Notes: a model not told the origin generated them from the sequence alone. A DNA stretch of 64,000 nt from Acidobacteriota bacterium (GCA_022828085.1 JAJEIY010000007.1:47179-111178); one strand, 5' to 3'; numbered from the stretch's first letter, positions 25,176 through 34,922 are shown. Numbers and translations are program-made.

Positions 25176-27478
25176 GGCCGCCGGCCCTCCACCCGTCCGT
25201 CCAGCGTCTCCCACTCCACCCGGAGCGTCCGCCCCCGGGGCCCCTCGTGCCGGGTTCCATCCACCGCCAGCGAGATCCGGTCCTCGTCGAGCTCGACCGC
25301 GACGCGGCGCCCGCGGGCGCGCACCGGCCCCAGCCGCACCGGGGACAGCTCGTGCGGCAGCGGCCGCACCTCGACGCCTTCCTCGTCGAAGTGAAGCCCG
25401 GCGATCCCCCGGGCGAGCAGGTCCAGCACCCACGAGTGCTGGTAGTCGTCGATGCCGCGGAAATGGCAGGCCCGGCCGGTGTAGGGGTTGTAGTGCTCGA
25501 AGGCGTTGGGGCGGCGCGGGTCGCCGCCTTCGAACATCAGGTGCACGAAGCGGATCAGCCGGTCCGCAGCCAGCTTCCCCGCGCGCCGGTTCCCCTGCCG
25601 CCAGCACCGGAGCAGTCCTTCGATCACGTGGCTGGTCGTCATCGGCCACACGCGGCCGTTCCACGGACAGTTGCGCCGCTTCCCCCGCCAGATTCCCTCG
25701 GCGGAAAAACGGGGGTCGTCGACGCTGGACGACGGCACCGGAAAGGGGGTGCCGAAGGTCCGCGGGTCCTCGAGGTGGTCCAGCAGGGCGTCGAGGCGGG
25801 AGCCATCCACCAAGCCGGTCAGCGTCGGGTAGAAACCCACCGCGGCCTTGACGCCGGTGCGTTCGAAGGTGCGTCCGTCCACGTCGGTGAAAAAGCGCGC
25901 CTCGGGGCACCACATGCGCTCCGAGATCGCGGCCGCGCAACGCGTCTCGAGCGCTCGCCAGTCGGAGGCGTCGCCGGTCCGGCCGACCCGCCCGGCGAGC
26001 GTGACGAGCGCCCGGAAGAGCTGATGCGCATAGACGGTCACGTCGATGCCCTTGAGGCAGAGGCGCGGCTCCCAGCCGCGTACGTCCGCCTCCGGGTCCA
26101 CCGCCAGGTACCGCGACATGTACTCCTGCCCGGTCTCGAAGTGGTTCACGACGGTGAACATGCCCGAGCCCTCGGGATCGCGCGAGCGGTCCAGCCAGCG
26201 GGCGTAGCGGGACAGGCCGTCGTAACAGCGGGCGAGGGCCGCGGGGTCGGGGTGCATCGCATCCACCGCGAGCAGGGCGTCGCCCCAGTTCGCGTGGTAG
26301 AAGTCGGTGCGCTCGAGGTGGTCCGGGTAGAGCCGCCCGTGGAGCGACCCGTCCTCCTTCTGGTTGTCGAGGAAGTTGAGGAGCGATCCCCACGCCTCGC
26401 GGCCGCCCGCGCGCCAGCGCATCTCCATCATGTGGCACTGCGCGCTGTAGGTGATCGGCACGTGGAAGTACTCGATCCCCTCGGCGATGCATGGATGGCG
26501 CATGTTGCCCGAGCGGCCCTCGACGCGGTTGAGCCCCAGGCCGTGGATGCGGTAGTCGAAGTACCGGTCCAGGCGCGGGTCGCCGCAGTTGAAGGCGGGG
26601 AAGCCGGCGAAGAAGGTCTCCCAGGAGAGCGGATCGGCGGAGGCGCGGCGCCCTTGCCAGGGTGGTTCGGACAGCCGCGGGTCGAGACGCATGCGGAGCG
26701 CGAGGGGCGCCTGGCCGGACGCGGGAACGGGGAACGCCACCGCCACCCAGATCCAGCCGCGCTGACCGCTCGCGGGCTCGGGGACACCGCCGGCGTCGTC
26801 GATGTCCTCGGTCCCCCCTTCGGCGAACGGAGCCGCTGCCCAATCGGGCTCCGCGCCGCCCTCCGAGGGGAGAATCCGGCGCCAGGCGGGGGCGCCCGAC
26901 GCGCCGATCTCCATCCCGACCGACAGCTCCTGCCCGGCCCAGTCGGAAAGACGCCGCACCCACTGCACTCCCCCGGAGGAGGGCCGCATTTCGGCCACCC
27001 AGCGCGCCGGCTGGGCGGTGAAGGCGACCAGGAAGCCCGCCGCTCCGGGAGGGAGTGCCCACGCGCTCTCGAGGATGCCGCCGGAGAGGACCTGTCGGGT
27101 CTCGACCACCGGCTCGCCCTCCCCGGTCTGCCACTCGGCGACGAGAGTGCCCGGACGCCAGCGGAGTCCCGCCGGTCCCGCCGACAGCGGAACCTCCGCG
27201 CCCGTACCGTCGAGCAGGGCCACCGAAAAACCGGGACCCGCCTCGTACTGCAGCAGGTGGGCCGCGTCCCAGAATCCGGGCCGATCCAGCCAGCGGGGAA
27301 ACGGCGGAGCCCAGAGCACCCCGTCGAGTCCCCCCAGGTACCACTTGTCGGGCCGGGCGAGGGCTTCGATGCGGTCGATGCTGGTCAGGGGATCGCCATG
27401 ATACGGCGCACGAGAGCGCGGGACCCCCGAACCTCTGGCAGGCGCGCGCGGCGCCCCGCGCCGCGCACGGCGCGGCAT
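25172..27478 (-). CDS. Glycoside hydrolase-like protein, six-hairpin (alpha/alpha)6 type, first gene of sugar operon
   Basis: About 768 residues, apparently cytoplasmic. Residues about 30-270 form a beta-rich domain beginning with RPDKWYLGGLDGVLW; about 320-700 form a six-hairpin barrel with SGNMRHPCIAEGIEYFHVPI, HANWGDALLAVD, CPWNGRVWPMTTSHVIEGLLRCWR and AFEHYNPYTGRACHFRG. The pattern resembles GH37/GH63/GH94-clan glucosidases; a specific activity cannot be given. The start is doubtful: the ATG at 27478 lies in Arg/Pro-rich sequence next to palindromic repeats, and no other ATG, GTG or TTG occurs before the conserved part. A GGAGAG ribosome-like site (complement of 27582-27588) lies further upstream, in frame with an unconventional ATC. 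Confidence 0.78.
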   Translation of the reverse strand: MPRRARRGAPRAPARGSGVPRSRAPYHGDPLTSIDRIEALARPDKWYLGGLDGVLWAPPFPRWLDRPGFWDAAHLLQYEAGPGFSVALLDGTGAEVPLSAGPAGLRWRPGTLVAEWQTGEGEPVVETRQVLSGGILESAWALPPGAAGFLVAFTAQPARWVAEMRPSSGGVQWVRRLSDWAGQELSVGMEIGASGAPAWRRILPSEGGAEPDWAAAPFAEGGTEDIDDAGGVPEPASGQRGWIWVAVAFPVPASGQAPLALRMRLDPRLSEPPWQGRRASADPLSWETFFAGFPAFNCGDPRLDRYFDYRIHGLGLNRVEGRSGNMRHPCIAEGIEYFHVPITYSAQCHMMEMRWRAGGREAWGSLLNFLDNQKEDGSLHGRLYPDHLERTDFYHANWGDALLAVDAMHPDPAALARCYDGLSRYARWLDRSRDPEGSGMFTVVNHFETGQEYMSRYLAVDPEADVRGWEPRLCLKGIDVTVYAHQLFRALVTLAGRVGRTGDASDWRALETRCAAAISERMWCPEARFFTDVDGRTFERTGVKAAVGFYPTLTGLVDGSRLDALLDHLEDPRTFGTPFPVPSSSVDDPRFSAEGIWRGKRRNCPWNGRVWPMTTSHVIEGLLRCWRQGNRRAGKLAADRLIRFVHLMFEGGDPRRPNAFEHYNPYTGRACHFRGIDDYQHSWVLDLLARGIAGLHFDEEGVEVRPLPHELSPVRLGPVRARGRRVAVELDEDRISLAVDGTRHEGPRGRTLRVEWETLDGRVEGRRP

Positions 27479-27499
27479 TGCCCACCCAAGGTGGCGCCT

Positions 27500-27533
27500 A
27501 CGGCTTGGAACGCCGGTCTCCGACCGGCACGCG
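27500..27533. repeat. REP-like palindromic repeat, left copy
   Basis: A 34-base unit containing the hairpin GCCGGTC-TCC-GACCGGC, preceded by ACGGCTTGGAAC. It is matched in inverted orientation at 27675-27708 with one mismatch, and its first 20 bases recur at 63841-63860. Around it lie more GC palindromes (GCGCGGCGCTCCGCGCCGCGC at about 27531-27551). The 275-base stretch 27479-27753 holds no convincing gene. Confidence 0.7.
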
Positions 27534-27674
27534 CGGCGCTCCGCGCCGCGCAACGGCGTGACGCTGACCTGCGGGATGGTTCTCTCCTTCGGAGCCCACC
27601 GGACCAGACGGGACGTGCTTATCCCGGCGTCCCGCGAGCGCGAACCGCGACGCGCCGCCTGCGGCCCTTCGGGC

Positions 27675-27708
27675 CGCGTGCCGGTCAGAGACCGGCGTTC
27701 CAAGCCGT
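27675..27708. repeat. REP-like palindromic repeat, right copy (inverted)
   Basis: This is the inverted partner of the unit at 27500-27533, with one difference in 34 bases and 141 bases between the copies. A GCGGCCC-TTC-GGGCCGC hairpin lies just before it (27660-27676). Confidence 0.7.
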
Positions 27709-27753
27709 GGGCGCCGCCGGTGGCAACGAGAGTTCTGTCCGCCGCGGTCCGGA

Positions 27754-28755
27754 TCAGGCGGAGTCCCGGCCCCGGAACCAGTTCACCGTTTCCAGGAGCG
27801 TGACGCGGCCGTCGCGGGGGTCGTGGCCCAGTTCCCGCGTCGCCTTTTCGGAACTGAAGTACCAGTAGCAGGCCGCCATTTCCCGGCTGATGCGGTCCAC
27901 CGCCGGTTCGCGTCCGACCTGGCGCGCGACTTCCTCGGTGAGCAGGGCGCCCGCGGTGTAGAGGCCGCGCGAGAGCCGCAGGCGCGGGGCGGGCGAGCCG
28001 GACACCTCCGCGAGACGGGCGAAGAAGTCCCGAAAGCTCCAGTTGTGCCCGCCCAGCAGGTAGCGCTGGCCGGCCCGTCCCTTCGCCATGGCGGCCACGA
28101 CCCCGGCTGCCGCATCCCGCACATCCACGAAGTTCAGTCCACCCGGCGGAATCACGCTGAGCTGGCCGGAGAGAAACCGGAGCACGTCGCCCGTCGAGGA
28201 CAACCTTTCGTCCCCGGGGCCGAGGAGCAGCGACGGGTTCACGATCACCACCTCGATGTCGCCGGCGTCGGCGAGCAGCGCGCGCTCCTGCAACCACTTG
28301 CTGCGGTAGTAGGGCCAGCGTCCGATCAGTTCGACGGGAACGGGCGCCGTTTCGTCGGTGTCGGGTTCCGGATCACGCGAAACCGCGATCGTTCCGCTGG
28401 TGGACACGAGCAGGATCCGCTCCACCCCCGCCCGGCCGGCGGCGGCCGCCAGCGAGCGGGCGCCGTCCACGTGAACCCGCTGGAGAATGGCGGCGGCGTC
28501 CGGATCGCGGGAGACCCGGCCGGCAAGGTGAAAGACCCTTCGTACGCCCTCGAGCGCCGCATCCAGTCCCGCTCCCGTGACCACGTCGCCGACCACGACC
28601 TCCACGCCCCTGGCCGAAAGGTCGGGGGCGGGCTGGCGGGCAAGCACCCGGACGGGCTCGCTTTCCTCGAGCAGCAGGGGAAGCAGATGGCTGCCGAGAA
28701 AGCCGGTGGCGCCCGTGACCAGTACCGGGGCGGCTGCGGAACTCGCTTCGGTCAC
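27754..28755 (-). CDS. NAD(P)-dependent epimerase/dehydratase or reductase (extended SDR)
   Basis: A 333-residue extended short-chain dehydrogenase. Cofactor motif GATGFLG at 15-21, catalytic Tyr149-x3-Lys153 (YYRSK), with VSTSG at 117-121 supplying the serine. The closest patterns are dihydroflavonol-reductase-like or HpnA-like proteins that reduce or epimerise lipid or sugar-linked substrates. It is the last gene of the minus operon, 20 bases after the giant ElbD-like gene, so a role in processing its product (for example reduction of a ketone or aldehyde lipid intermediate) is inferred. A signal peptide is absent. Confidence 0.85.
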   Translation of the reverse strand: MTEASSAAAPVLVTGATGFLGSHLLPLLLEESEPVRVLARQPAPDLSARGVEVVVGDVVTGAGLDAALEGVRRVFHLAGRVSRDPDAAAILQRVHVDGARSLAAAAGRAGVERILLVSTSGTIAVSRDPEPDTDETAPVPVELIGRWPYYRSKWLQERALLADAGDIEVVIVNPSLLLGPGDERLSSTGDVLRFLSGQLSVIPPGGLNFVDVRDAAAGVVAAMAKGRAGQRYLLGGHNWSFRDFFARLAEVSGSPAPRLRLSRGLYTAGALLTEEVARQVGREPAVDRISREMAACYWYFSSEKATRELGHDPRDGRVTLLETVNWFRGRDSA

Positions 28756-28775
28756 TGGTGGGCCTGGTTTCGCGC

Positions 28776-31700
28776 TCAGCCTACCGGCGTCGGATCGGGC
28801 ATCCGGTCCTTGGCCGGCGAAGCGGCGGAACGTGGGGACTCCGCCCCCGCCGGCTCCGCGCTTTCGAGGATGCGCGCGACCTCCTCCTCGAGCTGGATCG
28901 GTTCCTGACGGCCCAGACGCTCGACCATCGTCTGGACGAGCTCGGTCACCCGCGCTTCTCGGGCCGCGGCCCGGACCCCTTCCCCCGCGAACCGAAGCAG
29001 GAAATCATGGGAGAGGAACGGCCCGATCCGCGCCGCCACGGTGCGCGAACGGAGCCCGACGGCGCCAGGGGGGAACGCTCCCCAGGTATCGAGGTGGATC
29101 GGCAGCACCCCGACCCGGCAGCGGTACGCCAGATGCGCAAACCCGCGCCGGAACTTCTGGATCTGCCCGCTCCGCGACCTGGTGCCCTCGGGAAACACCA
29201 GCACGCTGTAGCCCTGGTTGAGATACCCCGCGGCCCGGTCCAGCGATTCGCGGAGCGAGCCGCGGCGTTCCATCGGGACGAGGTTGGTGAAGTTGCCGAA
29301 GAAGGTGCGCTTCACCCGGTTGTCGAAGAAATAGTCGGCGGCGGCCAGGGCCAACAGGTTCGAGCCCGCGTCTCCGAGCGCCATCTTCACGAGCCCCATG
29401 TCGAGATGGGAGCCGTGATTCGCCACCACCAGGTAGTTCGTGTGGTTCGGGACGTGAGCCCGACCCGTGAAGGTCGGCTCCAACACCTGGTGGTAGAACC
29501 AGTGCTGGACCTCCGTCAGCGCCGCGCGCCCGGCCTTGGCCATGGCGGGCGGAATCTCGATCTCGTCCTCTTCGCGCGGCTTCCGGGACTCGGCGCGGCG
29601 CGGACGGCGGCCCCGGACGCCCGCCTGCGGCGTCCGCACGGCGAGGATCAGCTCCTCGATGGTGGCCATGTTGGCAAGCGCCTCGGGAGCCGCCGACTCG
29701 CCGAATTCGCCCTCGAGTCCGGCCGCGAGTTCGTTGTACATGAGGCTGTCGAAGCCCAGCTCCGCGAAGGAGGACGACGTCCGGATCTCCGAGACGGGAC
29801 GCTCGCAGATGGATGCGATCAGCTCGAGGATCCGATTCCCCGAGAAGGCCTCCTCGCCGGATGCGGCGGCCGCCTCGCGGCGCCGGTCGCGCAGCCAGCG
29901 CACGAGTTCGGCCCGCTTCACCTTGCGGGTGGCCGTCCGGGGGAGCGTTTCGTCCGAGAACTCGACGGTCTTGATCCGCTTGTGGAGCGGCAACCGGGAC
30001 GAAACGGAACGGACGTGGGCCTCGACGCGCTGCCTGCCTTCCGGGGTCTTCTCCTTCGGGACAACGACCGCCGCCACCTGCTCGGCCACCCCGTCGGGAA
30101 GTCCGACAACGGCGAGCTCGGCGATCAGGTCCGGCGAGGCGTAGATCTCCTCCACTTCATCCGGGTAGATGTTCTTGCCGCCGCTGTCCACGATCACGTC
30201 CTTGCGGCGTCCGACGAGGAAGAGGTGTCCGTCCTTGTCGAGGCGCCCCAGGTCGCCCGTGTAGAGCCAGCCGTCGCGCAGCGCTTCCGCCGTCGCCTCG
30301 TCGTTTCCGTAGTACCCGGCCATGACGTTCGGGCCCTTCGCCGCGACCTCGCCGACCCCCGAAGCGTCGGGGTCCACGATGCGGATCTCGATCCCGGGAA
30401 GCGCCTTGCCGACGCTGCCGATGGGAACGGGACCGTCCGGCGACGTCACCGTCAGCACGGGTGCCGCTTCCGTGAGCCCGTAGCCCTGGGCGATGTGGAA
30501 CCCGAGCCCGCGGAAGGCCTTCCAGGTCGCCTCCGAGAGCGCGGACGCGCCACTGATCAGATAGCGGATCCTGCCCCCCAGCGCGGTGTGCACCGGCAGG
30601 AAGACCGCGGGCCCGATGTTGACCCCGGTGTCCTCCCGAAGGAGGTGCGCCGCGTCGATCAGGGCGGTGGCGAGGTCTTCCGCCCGCTGCGACCGCTCCG
30701 CGAAAGGGGCCAGGATGCGCCGCCGCAGAAGGTCCCAGAGGGCCGGCACGCCCACGATGCAGGTGGTGTGCCCCTTCTGCAGTTCCGTGTTGATCGCTTC
30801 GGGGCCGATCTCCTCCAGATAGGCGATCTGGGCGCCCCGGGAGAGCGGAAGCAGGAAGCCGGTGGTGAACTCGAACGAATGGTGGAGCGGGAGGACGCTG
30901 AGCGCGCCGTCCTTCTCGCCGATGTCGTAGACCGACAGCAGTTTGGCCACCAGCGAGGTGAAATTCCGGTGCGTCAGCATCACCCCCTTGGGCGTGCCGG
31001 TCGTCCCGGAGGTGAAGAGAATGGAGGCCAGCGCCGTCGGGCTGGTCCGGACTGGTTTTGGAGGCGGCGCCTCCCCGTCCTCCGTTTCACCCATCGCGAA
31101 GACATCCCGGAACGGATGGGCGGCGACGGGTGGCGCGGCGCCGTTATCGCGCGCGAGCCCGGAATGGCGCTCGAACAGCGAGTCGCTCATCAGGACGGCC
31201 CTGGCGTCCCCGAGTCGCAGCAGCCGGACGATTTCCTCGCGGCGCAGGTCGCGTTCGAGCGGAATGGCGGTCGCCCCGATCCGCTGGATGGCGAAATACG
31301 CCATGCCCCACTCGGGGGAGTTCTCTCCGATCAGCCCGACGTGATCGCCCGCGCCGAGCCCCCGGGCGGCCAGGAAGGCGGCCCCCCGGAGCACGCACTC
31401 CCGGAGATCGGCGTAGGTGTAGCGCTCCTCCCTGCCGTCGCGCGTGATCCGCATGGCGACCCGTCCGGCGTGGTTCTTCGTGCAGGCCTCGAACAGCTCG
31501 TTGATCGTCCGGTAGGTGTAGACGCGCCTTTGCGCGCGGCGCTGGCCGCGCTCCTGGTCCTCGAGGGCCGGGAAGACCCACCGCTCGAGGCCCGGCAGGT
31601 GGACGTGGAGCCAGTAGTCGTACCAGTCGATCTCCTCGGGATTGAAGAAGAGCTTTCCGTCGTTCCCGTCGAGCCGGGAGAAGAGATCGTGCGTGTTGTC

Positions 31701-33200
31701 GGCGCGGAAAATGAACTCCTCGCCGGCGATGAAGGGCCGGAACGTGTGGTACTGCCGCTCGCCCTGGACGACGAAGTCCTCGAACGAGTCCACGTTCCGC
31801 TGGAGCGCCTCCACCACCCCGACCAGAGGCCCGATGGGTTCGTCGCCGGCCCGCTCGAGCACGCCGGACAGCGCGGAGGCGGACTGCCGCATCCACTTGA
31901 GCGTGTGTCTTTCGAAGCGGTCGGCGCGGACCGCCTGCGCCTCCATCCGGGCGAGCGCCTCGTTCCAGAGCTTCACCCCGCCATGCTTGTCGCGGAAGTG
32001 CCGGCGCTTGTAGATCCCGACGATGTCCACGAGCCGCTCCACCCGGGCCGGATTCCGGTCCCCGCTGGACACCTGGTAGACGAGGTGGGGCTCCGACACG
32101 ATCGTCTCGGCGGCGACCGCGAGCGTCGCCGACGCGACCAGATCCACCGGCACCACGTCCAGGACCACCCCCGGACCGACCGGGAACAGGTTCTGGCCGC
32201 GGAGCGCCATCCGAACGAGCGGGGCGCTGGTGGTGAAGCCCTCGTTCCAGCCGGTGTGGGGGAACGAGAGCGCGCTTTCCACGACCGCCGGCCGCACGAT
32301 CGCGCGCGCCACTCCGTCCGCGCCCGCCACGAGCTGGTCCCCGAGGCTCTTCGTGTAGGTGTAGATGTTCGGCCAGCCCCAGCCCTGCGCCTTTTCGATG
32401 CCGAGGTCGCGGAGCCGGCGGCGGATCCACTCCTTCCGCTCGCGGGCGATGGCGAGCGACAGCGAACGCGCGTCGTCCGGATCGCGGCCTTCCTCGGCGA
32501 ACCGCCCGCGGGCCGCTTCCTGGAAGGCGTCCACGCGCGACTTGTCCTCGGCTTCGTCGCGCACCCGGGCGGCGAGGCGTTCGCAGTCCTCGATCTCCTT
32601 CTCGACCGAGAACTCCTGGTCCTCCCGGTCGCGGCGCGGGAAGTAGCCGATCAGCGGTTCGTCCTCGCGCACCTCTCCCGATCGCATCCCCGCGACGAAA
32701 CAGGTGCTGATGTGCACGAGCGCGGGGCGCTTCATCCGCCGCGCGAAGGCGATGGTGTTCCGGGTCCCGTGCACGTTCGTCTGGAGCGCCGCCTCGAGCG
32801 ACGGGTTGAAGGTCACCCGGCCGGAACAGTTGAGAACCAGGTCGATATCGGCGGCGATCTCGGCGGCGCGGGCTTCCGCATAGCCGAGGTTGTCGCTCGT
32901 GATGTCCCCGCCGAGAACGACGATCTTCTCGTCCAGGAAATCGCGGAGGCCGGCGCCGTGGCGCTCGCGCAGCGGCGAGAGCGCCGGGGAGTTCTCCATG
33001 ATGTCCTCGAACCGCACCCGGCTCTCCGCCTCGCCGGCGGCCCGCACCATCAGATAGACGCGCCGGATCTCCGGGAAGAACTCGAGGAGCATCCCGAGAC
33101 AGACCTTCCCGAGGAACCCGGTACCGCCGAGCAGCAGGATGCTCCGCCCGGCGAAGGCTTCGCCCACGTGAATCCGCGGGCGCGCAGTCTCGGGAGACAC
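28776..33200 (-). CDS. elbD: ElbD-like four-domain lipid enzyme: fatty acyl-CoA reductase, acyl ligase, acyl carrier, PlsC acyltransferase
   Basis: A 1474-residue single polypeptide. Residues about 18-480 are a fatty acyl-CoA reductase/thioester-reductase SDR (GGTGFLG 25-31, catalytic Tyr280-x3-Lys284). About 565-1105 are an AMP-forming acyl-CoA/ACP synthetase (TSGTTGTPKG 730-739, YTGDLG at about 980). About 1120-1190 are an acyl carrier domain with phosphopantetheine Ser1152 in ELGFDSL. About 1225-1440 are a PlsC-type glycerophosphate acyltransferase (NHGSHLD with His1262-x4-Asp1267, FPEGTR 1336-1341). The order matches my memory of ElbD, the multifunctional ether-lipid protein of Myxococcus. 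It could activate, reduce and transfer fatty chains to make alkyl or alkenyl lipids. Eight bases separate it from the upstream LarA-like gene. Confidence 0.85.
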   Translation of the reverse strand: MSPETARPRIHVGEAFAGRSILLLGGTGFLGKVCLGMLLEFFPEIRRVYLMVRAAGEAESRVRFEDIMENSPALSPLRERHGAGLRDFLDEKIVVLGGDITSDNLGYAEARAAEIAADIDLVLNCSGRVTFNPSLEAALQTNVHGTRNTIAFARRMKRPALVHISTCFVAGMRSGEVREDEPLIGYFPRRDREDQEFSVEKEIEDCERLAARVRDEAEDKSRVDAFQEAARGRFAEEGRDPDDARSLSLAIARERKEWIRRRLRDLGIEKAQGWGWPNIYTYTKSLGDQLVAGADGVARAIVRPAVVESALSFPHTGWNEGFTTSAPLVRMALRGQNLFPVGPGVVLDVVPVDLVASATLAVAAETIVSEPHLVYQVSSGDRNPARVERLVDIVGIYKRRHFRDKHGGVKLWNEALARMEAQAVRADRFERHTLKWMRQSASALSGVLERAGDEPIGPLVGVVEALQRNVDSFEDFVVQGERQYHTFRPFIAGEEFIFRADNTHDLFSRLDGNDGKLFFNPEEIDWYDYWLHVHLPGLERWVFPALEDQERGQRRAQRRVYTYRTINELFEACTKNHAGRVAMRITRDGREERYTYADLRECVLRGAAFLAARGLGAGDHVGLIGENSPEWGMAYFAIQRIGATAIPLERDLRREEIVRLLRLGDARAVLMSDSLFERHSGLARDNGAAPPVAAHPFRDVFAMGETEDGEAPPPKPVRTSPTALASILFTSGTTGTPKGVMLTHRNFTSLVAKLLSVYDIGEKDGALSVLPLHHSFEFTTGFLLPLSRGAQIAYLEEIGPEAINTELQKGHTTCIVGVPALWDLLRRRILAPFAERSQRAEDLATALIDAAHLLREDTGVNIGPAVFLPVHTALGGRIRYLISGASALSEATWKAFRGLGFHIAQGYGLTEAAPVLTVTSPDGPVPIGSVGKALPGIEIRIVDPDASGVGEVAAKGPNVMAGYYGNDEATAEALRDGWLYTGDLGRLDKDGHLFLVGRRKDVIVDSGGKNIYPDEVEEIYASPDLIAELAVVGLPDGVAEQVAAVVVPKEKTPEGRQRVEAHVRSVSSRLPLHKRIKTVEFSDETLPRTATRKVKRAELVRWLRDRRREAAAASGEEAFSGNRILELIASICERPVSEIRTSSSFAELGFDSLMYNELAAGLEGEFGESAAPEALANMATIEELILAVRTPQAGVRGRRPRRAESRKPREEDEIEIPPAMAKAGRAALTEVQHWFYHQVLEPTFTGRAHVPNHTNYLVVANHGSHLDMGLVKMALGDAGSNLLALAAADYFFDNRVKRTFFGNFTNLVPMERRGSLRESLDRAAGYLNQGYSVLVFPEGTRSRSGQIQKFRRGFAHLAYRCRVGVLPIHLDTWGAFPPGAVGLRSRTVAARIGPFLSHDFLLRFAGEGVRAAAREARVTELVQTMVERLGRQEPIQLEEEVARILESAEPAGAESPRSAASPAKDRMPDPTPVG

Positions 33201-33207
33201 GACGGCG

Positions 33208-34806
33208 TCAGGAGACCTCGGGGATCATGATCGGCGGGACGTGGAGCATGGTGATCTCCGCGGAGCGGCCGTGCGTGCTGCGCGCCATCGCGATCGCCTC
33301 GGTCACCGTCTCCGCCGATTCCCAGCCGAGGATCTCGGGGACGTGCTGGTTCTTCGCCCCGGCCACAATGATCCGGCCGACGTGCTGGCGCCCGTTTTCG
33401 CCCCAGTACCACATGAAGAAGGGATGGGCCCCGTGGTAGGCGTTCCCGTCCCGGTACATCTGCACGTAGGACGGGTTGTGCGCGAATTCCTCCTCGTACT
33501 TGGTCCTGAGCACGAAGGGGTCCCGGGTCTCCGGGAGCAGCCGGTGGAAGAACTCGATGTAGCTGGGGTGAAACAGGGGATCGAAGTCGTCGTGGCAGGG
33601 GTGGGCCAGGATCAGGGTGCCGCCCTTCTTGATCAGGGGCTTGCCCCGGTAGAGGTTGAACAGGTAGCCCGGACCCATGACCTGGACGAGGAGCGGATTC
33701 AGGATCGAGTTCACGTTGTAGGGCGAGATGTAGGGGATCCCGGAGAGCAGGATGTCGCACTGTCCCTTCACGGGGACGGCGTACTGCTGGAAGGAGCGCT
33801 CGAGCGTCTTCTCGTGAACGGGCTCGGTGCGGCCCGCGTAGCAGCCGATCAGCTCGAAGGCGCCCGGGATGCGGTGCAGGAACTGGCGCTTCGCCGGCGC
33901 GGGCAGGCGGCTCAGCGACCAGCGCGTTCCCGCGAGCTTCAGCCGGTCGAGATCGCTGAACTCGTCCTCGTCCTTCCCGAGGAACGAGAGGGCGTCGGAG
34001 TACATCCGGTTGTTGAGCACGGTCTCCACGTGAAACACGTTCAGGTGCCGATCCACGATCTTGCCCATCCGGTCCACCTTGCGGCTCAGTTCCGACTTGG
34101 CGGGATCCATGTAGCCGTCGGAATCGCGGATCGTCTGCGGCTCGTGGTGGGGCCTCAGGCTCTCGTAGTCGCAAAGCCCCACCGTCACCGACTTGTGACC
34201 CCCGTCCATGGGAACCAGGTTGATGTTCAGGTAGATGACGAGGTCGCTCTCCGTCACCCGCCGGTTCACCCGGACCGGCTCGTGATGACGGGTCTTTCCG
34301 AGCGCGACCATGCCGTCCGGATCCTCGGCATCGTGGTTGTAGTAGCGGTTCGGATAGAACGCCTTGTGGATGTCCGGGCCCACCATCCGGCGCATTTCCG
34401 ATTCCGTCATCTTCCGGTGCAGCGAGTTCGCGATGACCAGGTGGACGTCGTCCACGCCGTGGTCGCCCAGCATTTCCAGCACGATCTCGAGCGCGGTCTG
34501 GCGGACATCGGGGGTGGCCATCGGCGGCAACGGCAGGCTGATGTCGTCGAGGGCGATGGTGACCCGCATTCCCGGGCGAAGCTGCGCGTGGAGCGGATCG
34601 CAGCCCAGGGGGTGGTTGAGCGCGTGCCGGATGGCGCCGCGCGGGTTCGGCAGCCCCCGGATCGGGGGGGGCGGATAGACCACCCGGGTGCCCACCGGCA
34701 GGTGCTCCTCGAGGAAATCCTCGCCGTAGTGCAGGACGCGGGCGGCCGAGTCGTTATCGATGAAGACGATGCCGGGGTCGGTCTTGTGACGCAGGGCGGG
34801 GGTCAT
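33208..34806 (-). CDS. LarA-like (DUF2088) protein
   Basis: A 532-residue cytoplasmic protein. Residues about 70-190 match the lactate-racemase N-terminal/DUF2088 pattern: [18 protein letters not shown], then [39 protein letters not shown]. The usual follow-on is a His/Asp-rich stretch, seen here as NHDAEDPDG. The C-terminal part ([42 protein letters not shown]) is longer than in LarA. True LarA uses a nickel-pincer cofactor; whether this paralog does is unknown. It lies between a HAD phosphatase and the ElbD-like gene in one operon, so a lipid function is inferred. The ATG at 34806 overlaps the stop of a short duplicated ORF. Confidence 0.75.
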   Translation of the reverse strand: MTPALRHKTDPGIVFIDNDSAARVLHYGEDFLEEHLPVGTRVVYPPPPIRGLPNPRGAIRHALNHPLGCDPLHAQLRPGMRVTIALDDISLPLPPMATPDVRQTALEIVLEMLGDHGVDDVHLVIANSLHRKMTESEMRRMVGPDIHKAFYPNRYYNHDAEDPDGMVALGKTRHHEPVRVNRRVTESDLVIYLNINLVPMDGGHKSVTVGLCDYESLRPHHEPQTIRDSDGYMDPAKSELSRKVDRMGKIVDRHLNVFHVETVLNNRMYSDALSFLGKDEDEFSDLDRLKLAGTRWSLSRLPAPAKRQFLHRIPGAFELIGCYAGRTEPVHEKTLERSFQQYAVPVKGQCDILLSGIPYISPYNVNSILNPLLVQVMGPGYLFNLYRGKPLIKKGGTLILAHPCHDDFDPLFHPSYIEFFHRLLPETRDPFVLRTKYEEEFAHNPSYVQMYRDGNAYHGAHPFFMWYWGENGRQHVGRIIVAGAKNQHVPEILGWESAETVTEAIAMARSTHGRSAEITMLHVPPIMIPEVS

Positions 34807-34825
34807 GCAGCGGGCGTCCTTCCTG
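34738..34825. repeat. 88-base direct repeat, copy inside the LarA-like gene
   Basis: It covers the first 23 codons of the gene and the bases just upstream. It matches 34854-34941 with three differences in 88 bases, at a period of 116 bases. The differences are substitutions only, so the duplication is recent. Confidence 0.9.
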
Positions 34826-34922
34826 CCAGAGATGAGGCAGCCTGTGGATCGAGGCGGGCGGCCGAGTCGTTATCGATGAAGACGATGCCGGGATCGGTCT
34901 TGTGGCGCAGGGCGGGGGTCAT
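34803..34922 (-). pseudogene. Duplicated 5' fragment of the LarA-like gene
   Basis: A 39-codon ORF. Its first 23 codons reproduce the start of the LarA-like protein ([15 protein letters not shown] and on to NDSAAR) and then diverge into 16 unrelated residues. Its TGA overlaps the real gene's ATG (ATGA), so if translated it would couple to that gene. It most simply is a relic of tandem duplication, but it has kept a position that could act as a leader peptide. Confidence 0.7.

Noticed and set aside
28758..33230. A 1490-codon open frame on the plus strand opposite the ElbD-like gene
   Set aside because: It mirrors the codon bias of the real minus-strand gene, is rich in Arg, Pro, Gly and His without domains, and every motif is on the other strand.
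34022..34037. parS-like sequence GTCTCCACGTGAAACA
   Set aside because: Twelve of 16 bases match, but it lies in the middle of a coding region and encodes a conserved-looking stretch; the perfect site at 50394 is far better.
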